Assembly (NCBI GenBank): GCA_045632485.1
Contig: JAZQWT010000072.1
Location: 1-16,839 of the forward strand
Direction of reading: 5' to 3'
Origin: SIG575 sp045632485
Lineage (GTDB): Bacteria; Bacillota; Clostridia; Oscillospirales; Acutalibacteraceae
DNA length: 16,839 bases
The notes below the pieces were generated by a model. It was given only the letters and a program-made list of their open reading frames with translations, did not search any database and was not told the DNA's origin. Position 1 is the stretch's first letter, and each line of letters opens with the position of its first letter. Shown here in pieces: positions 14,586 to 16,839 of this stretch. The position numbers and the translations under genes are program-made.

Positions 14586-14636
14586 AATTATTAAATGAAA
14601 CATGTTTTCGAAACATCAGCGAAAGGAGTTTGTTTT

Positions 14637-16754
14637 ATGGAATTATTTATGCATGATGTTATGGAAAACTATCCTGCTTTTCTGACACTTTTTGGCTCAA
14701 TAATTGCAATTGTATTTGCAGTTATTATGGCAAAAAAGGTTATGAAATTCTCAGAGGGTACTGAAAAAATGAAACATATTGCACAGTCAATAAGAGAAGG
14801 TGCAAATGCATACCTTAAAAGACAGTATACAATTGTTGCTGCTTTTTTCGGTGGAATGTTTCTTGTTCTCGGTGTTATGGCGCTGTTAGAGTTGCTTACA
14901 CCATATGTACCGTTTGCTTTCCTGACAGGCGGATTTTTCAGTGGACTTTCAGGCTTTGTCGGTATGAAAATTGCAACGGCATCAAATGCAAGAACTGCAA
15001 ATGCTTGCCGTGAGGGACTTAACAAAGGATTGCGAGTTGCTTTCAGTGCAGGCTCAGTTATGGGATTTACTGTTGTCGGTCTGGGCCTTCTTGATATCTC
15101 GTTATGGTTTATACTTCTTAAATTTGTTTTTAAACTTGAAATTTCTGAAATTACAAGTGCAATGCTTACATTCGGTATGGGTGCATCTTCGATGGCACTT
15201 TTTGCAAGAGTGGGTGGCGGTATTTTCACAAAAGCAGCCGATGTGGGTGCAGACCTTGTAGGTAAAGTTGAAGCGGGTATCCCCGAAGACGATCCCCGTA
15301 ACCCCGCAGTTATTGCTGATAACGTAGGCGATAATGTTGGTGATGTTGCAGGTATGGGTGCAGACCTTTATGAGTCATATGTTGGCTCGGTTATTTCTGC
15401 AATGGCACTTGGTGTTGCGGCTTTTGCAGGAAATCTTCAGGCGGCTTTTTTGCCCATGCTTCTTTCAGCTGTAGGTGTTGTCTGTTCGATTCTCGGCTCA
15501 TTCCTTGTAAGAACAGGTGAAAAAACAGAACAGAAGCTTCTTCTCAAGGCTTTGAGAAAAGGTACAAATGCAAGTGCAATTCTTCTTGCTTTGTTTGCAA
15601 TTCCCATTGTATGGTTTGTTGTTGGTAAAGATAATTTCAAACTTTATTTTTCTATTCTTTCAGGTTTGCTTGCAGGTGTGCTTATCGGTTTCTCAACTGA
15701 ATATTTCACGTCTGACACATATAAACCTACAAAAAATCTTGCGAAGAAATCAGAAACAGGTTCTGCAACAATCATAATCGGTGGTGTTGGCCTGGGTATG
15801 ATGTCAACAGCCGTTCCGATTGTTATAATATCAGCTTGCGTTATTGCGGCATTTGCTTTTGCAGGCGGCTTTGAAAATCCGTCAAGCGGACTTTACGGCA
15901 TTGCTGTTGCAGCGGTGGGTATGCTTTCAACTCTGGGAATTACTCTTGCAACTGATGCGTATGGCCCCGTTGCTGATAATGCCGGCGGTATCGCACAGAT
16001 GGCAGGACTTGAAGAGGAAGTCAGAGAGCGTACAGATGCTCTTGATTCATTGGGTAACACAACAGCAGCAACAGGTAAAGGCTTTGCAATCGGCTCAGCG
16101 GCACTTACTGCTCTTGCACTGATTGCTTCATATAAAGAGCAGATTGAAAAAGTTCTTTCACAGGCAGGAAACGGCGAAGCAATGGACCTTTCAATTATGA
16201 ATCCTGCAGTGCTTGTAGGATTGTTTATTGGCGGATGTCTTCCCTTCGTCTTTGCAGCGCTTACAATGAATTCTGTAGGCAGAGCAGCAGAAAGTGTTGT
16301 TGTTGAAGTACGCAGACAGTTTAAGGAAATCAAAGGTATTATGACAGGTGAAAAAGAAGCGGACTATGCGTGCTGCGTAGACCTTTGTACAAAAGCAAGT
16401 CTTAAAGAGATGATTCTTCCCACGGTAACTGCAGTTGTGGTGCCTATTGTTACAGGTCTTGTTCTTGGTTATAACGGTGTTATAGGTATGCTTGCAGGCG
16501 CAACTGTAACAGGTTTCCTGATAGCAGTGTTTATGTCAAATTCAGGCGGCGCGTGGGATAATGCAAAGAAATACATCGAAAGCGGTGAATTCGGCGGAAA
16601 GGGAAGCCGAAACCACAAGGCTGCAGTAGTAGGCGACACAGTAGGCGACCCATTCAAAGACACTTCGGGTCCGTCAATCAATATCCTGATAAAACTTCTT
16701 TCAATGGTTTCAATCGTATTTGCAGGACTTGTTGTAAATTATCATATTCTGTAA
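14637..16754 (+). CDS. hppA: Membrane-bound ion-pumping pyrophosphatase, K+-dependent type
   Basis: Integral membrane pyrophosphatase of 705 residues with about 16 hydrophobic segments. It hydrolyses cytoplasmic pyrophosphate and pumps H+ and/or Na+ outward, saving energy in anaerobes. Seen in the sequence: DVGADLVGKVEAG (202-214), EDDPRNPAVIADNVGDNVGD (217-236), DAYGPVADNAGG (440-451) and a C-terminal GDTVGDPFKDTSGPS; together these make the Mg-PPi site. At 474-482 NTTAATGKG has Ala477 and Gly480, as in K+-dependent enzymes; K+-independent ones have Lys at the first position. The Glu in DLYESYVGS is present, which fits bacterial Na+ or Na+/H+ pumps but does not settle the ion. The start was set at ATG 14637 because AAGGAG lies eight bases upstream. 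An in-frame ATG at 14595 would sit within three bases of the predicted transcription start. Confidence 0.97.
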   Translation: MELFMHDVMENYPAFLTLFGSIIAIVFAVIMAKKVMKFSEGTEKMKHIAQSIREGANAYLKRQYTIVAAFFGGMFLVLGVMALLELLTPYVPFAFLTGGFFSGLSGFVGMKIATASNARTANACREGLNKGLRVAFSAGSVMGFTVVGLGLLDISLWFILLKFVFKLEISEITSAMLTFGMGASSMALFARVGGGIFTKAADVGADLVGKVEAGIPEDDPRNPAVIADNVGDNVGDVAGMGADLYESYVGSVISAMALGVAAFAGNLQAAFLPMLLSAVGVVCSILGSFLVRTGEKTEQKLLLKALRKGTNASAILLALFAIPIVWFVVGKDNFKLYFSILSGLLAGVLIGFSTEYFTSDTYKPTKNLAKKSETGSATIIIGGVGLGMMSTAVPIVIISACVIAAFAFAGGFENPSSGLYGIAVAAVGMLSTLGITLATDAYGPVADNAGGIAQMAGLEEEVRERTDALDSLGNTTAATGKGFAIGSAALTALALIASYKEQIEKVLSQAGNGEAMDLSIMNPAVLVGLFIGGCLPFVFAALTMNSVGRAAESVVVEVRRQFKEIKGIMTGEKEADYACCVDLCTKASLKEMILPTVTAVVVPIVTGLVLGYNGVIGMLAGATVTGFLIAVFMSNSGGAWDNAKKYIESGEFGGKGSRNHKAAVVGDTVGDPFKDTSGPSINILIKLLSMVSIVFAGLVVNYHIL

Positions 16755-16839
16755 TTTTTAATCAGACTGCTGAGAAATCTGCAGAATGACATTTTTGAAC
16801 CCCGAAAGATGTACAAAGGTACTTCGAGAGGGTGAAAAA
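16755..16839. other. Downstream of hppA, no feature identified
   Basis: No open frame and no convincing terminator. Only weak pairings are visible (CTGC/GCAG near 16770-16785, and CGAA/TTCG with a GTAC pair near 16800-16830). The window ends here, so the stretch could be the start of a leader of the next gene. Confidence 0.4.

Noticed and set aside
14669..15229. 186-codon open frame on the minus strand inside hppA
   Set aside because: It lies wholly opposite a strongly conserved pyrophosphatase, has no ribosome site and encodes low-complexity Pro/Ala/Ile/Ser-rich sequence with no recognisable domain.
16770..16785. Possible hppA terminator hairpin
   Set aside because: Only a four-base stem with a bulge forms, and no clean T run follows directly; too weak to call.

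Overview
The window looks like a piece of a chromosome from a low-GC, strictly anaerobic Bacillota, most likely a gut or rumen Clostridia (Oscillospirales/Ruminococcaceae-like). This is inferred from strong AAGGAGG-type ribosome sites, consensus sigma-A promoters, pyruvate formate-lyase under a ZTP riboswitch, a membrane pyrophosphatase and the homologue types. The sequence alone does not fix the genus. No RNA gene, insertion sequence, CRISPR array or phage gene is visible.

Layout. (1) 1-1626, plus strand: a terminator from an upstream gene, then two related PepSY proteins. The first is a lipoprotein cut short by an in-frame TAA; the second is a small exported protein. A two-helix DUF3592-like membrane protein follows. 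(2) 1653-1680: a bidirectional terminator. (3) 1682-4830, minus strand: pflB-pflA (pyruvate formate-lyase and its radical-SAM activase, TAATG overlap). They sit behind a consensus promoter and a ZTP ('pfl motif') riboswitch whose terminator shares bases with the aptamer. (4) 4863-13456, minus strand: an eight-gene operon with one clear promoter at its head. In transcription order it encodes a TIM-barrel sugar isomerase/epimerase, a Gfo/Idh/MocA oxidoreductase, a GH109-like Gfo/Idh/MocA protein, a nucleotidyltransferase, a PHP-domain hydrolase, a second TIM-barrel isomerase, a PfkB sugar kinase and a DUF5596 (GNAT-like) acyltransferase. (5) 13469-14533, minus strand: an alkaline-phosphatase-superfamily phosphodiesterase with its own promoter and terminator. 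(6) 14557-16754, plus strand: hppA, a K+-dependent type membrane pyrophosphatase, transcribed divergently from the phosphodiesterase gene.

How the parts fit. The operon reads as an intracellular sugar-processing pathway built on NAD(P)-dependent oxidation of a sugar or glycoside, then isomerisation or cleavage, then phosphorylation. The GH109-like member offers redox-assisted glycoside cleavage. The operon holds no transporter, regulator or classical glycosidase, and its combination with a nucleotidyltransferase, a PHP hydrolase and an acyltransferase matches no pathway I can name. It is the best candidate here for an undescribed system. No terminator is visible between its last gene and pflBA, so operon transcripts may run into the ZTP riboswitch, which could gate them as well. 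PFL supplies formate for one-carbon folate chemistry, which explains control by ZTP, the folate-shortage alarmone.

Four annotated starts (the isomerase at 13392, oxidoreductase at 12590, nucleotidyltransferase at 10108 and kinase at 6922), and that of hppA, were moved inward from the longest possible reading frame because the internal ATG has a well-placed ribosome site.
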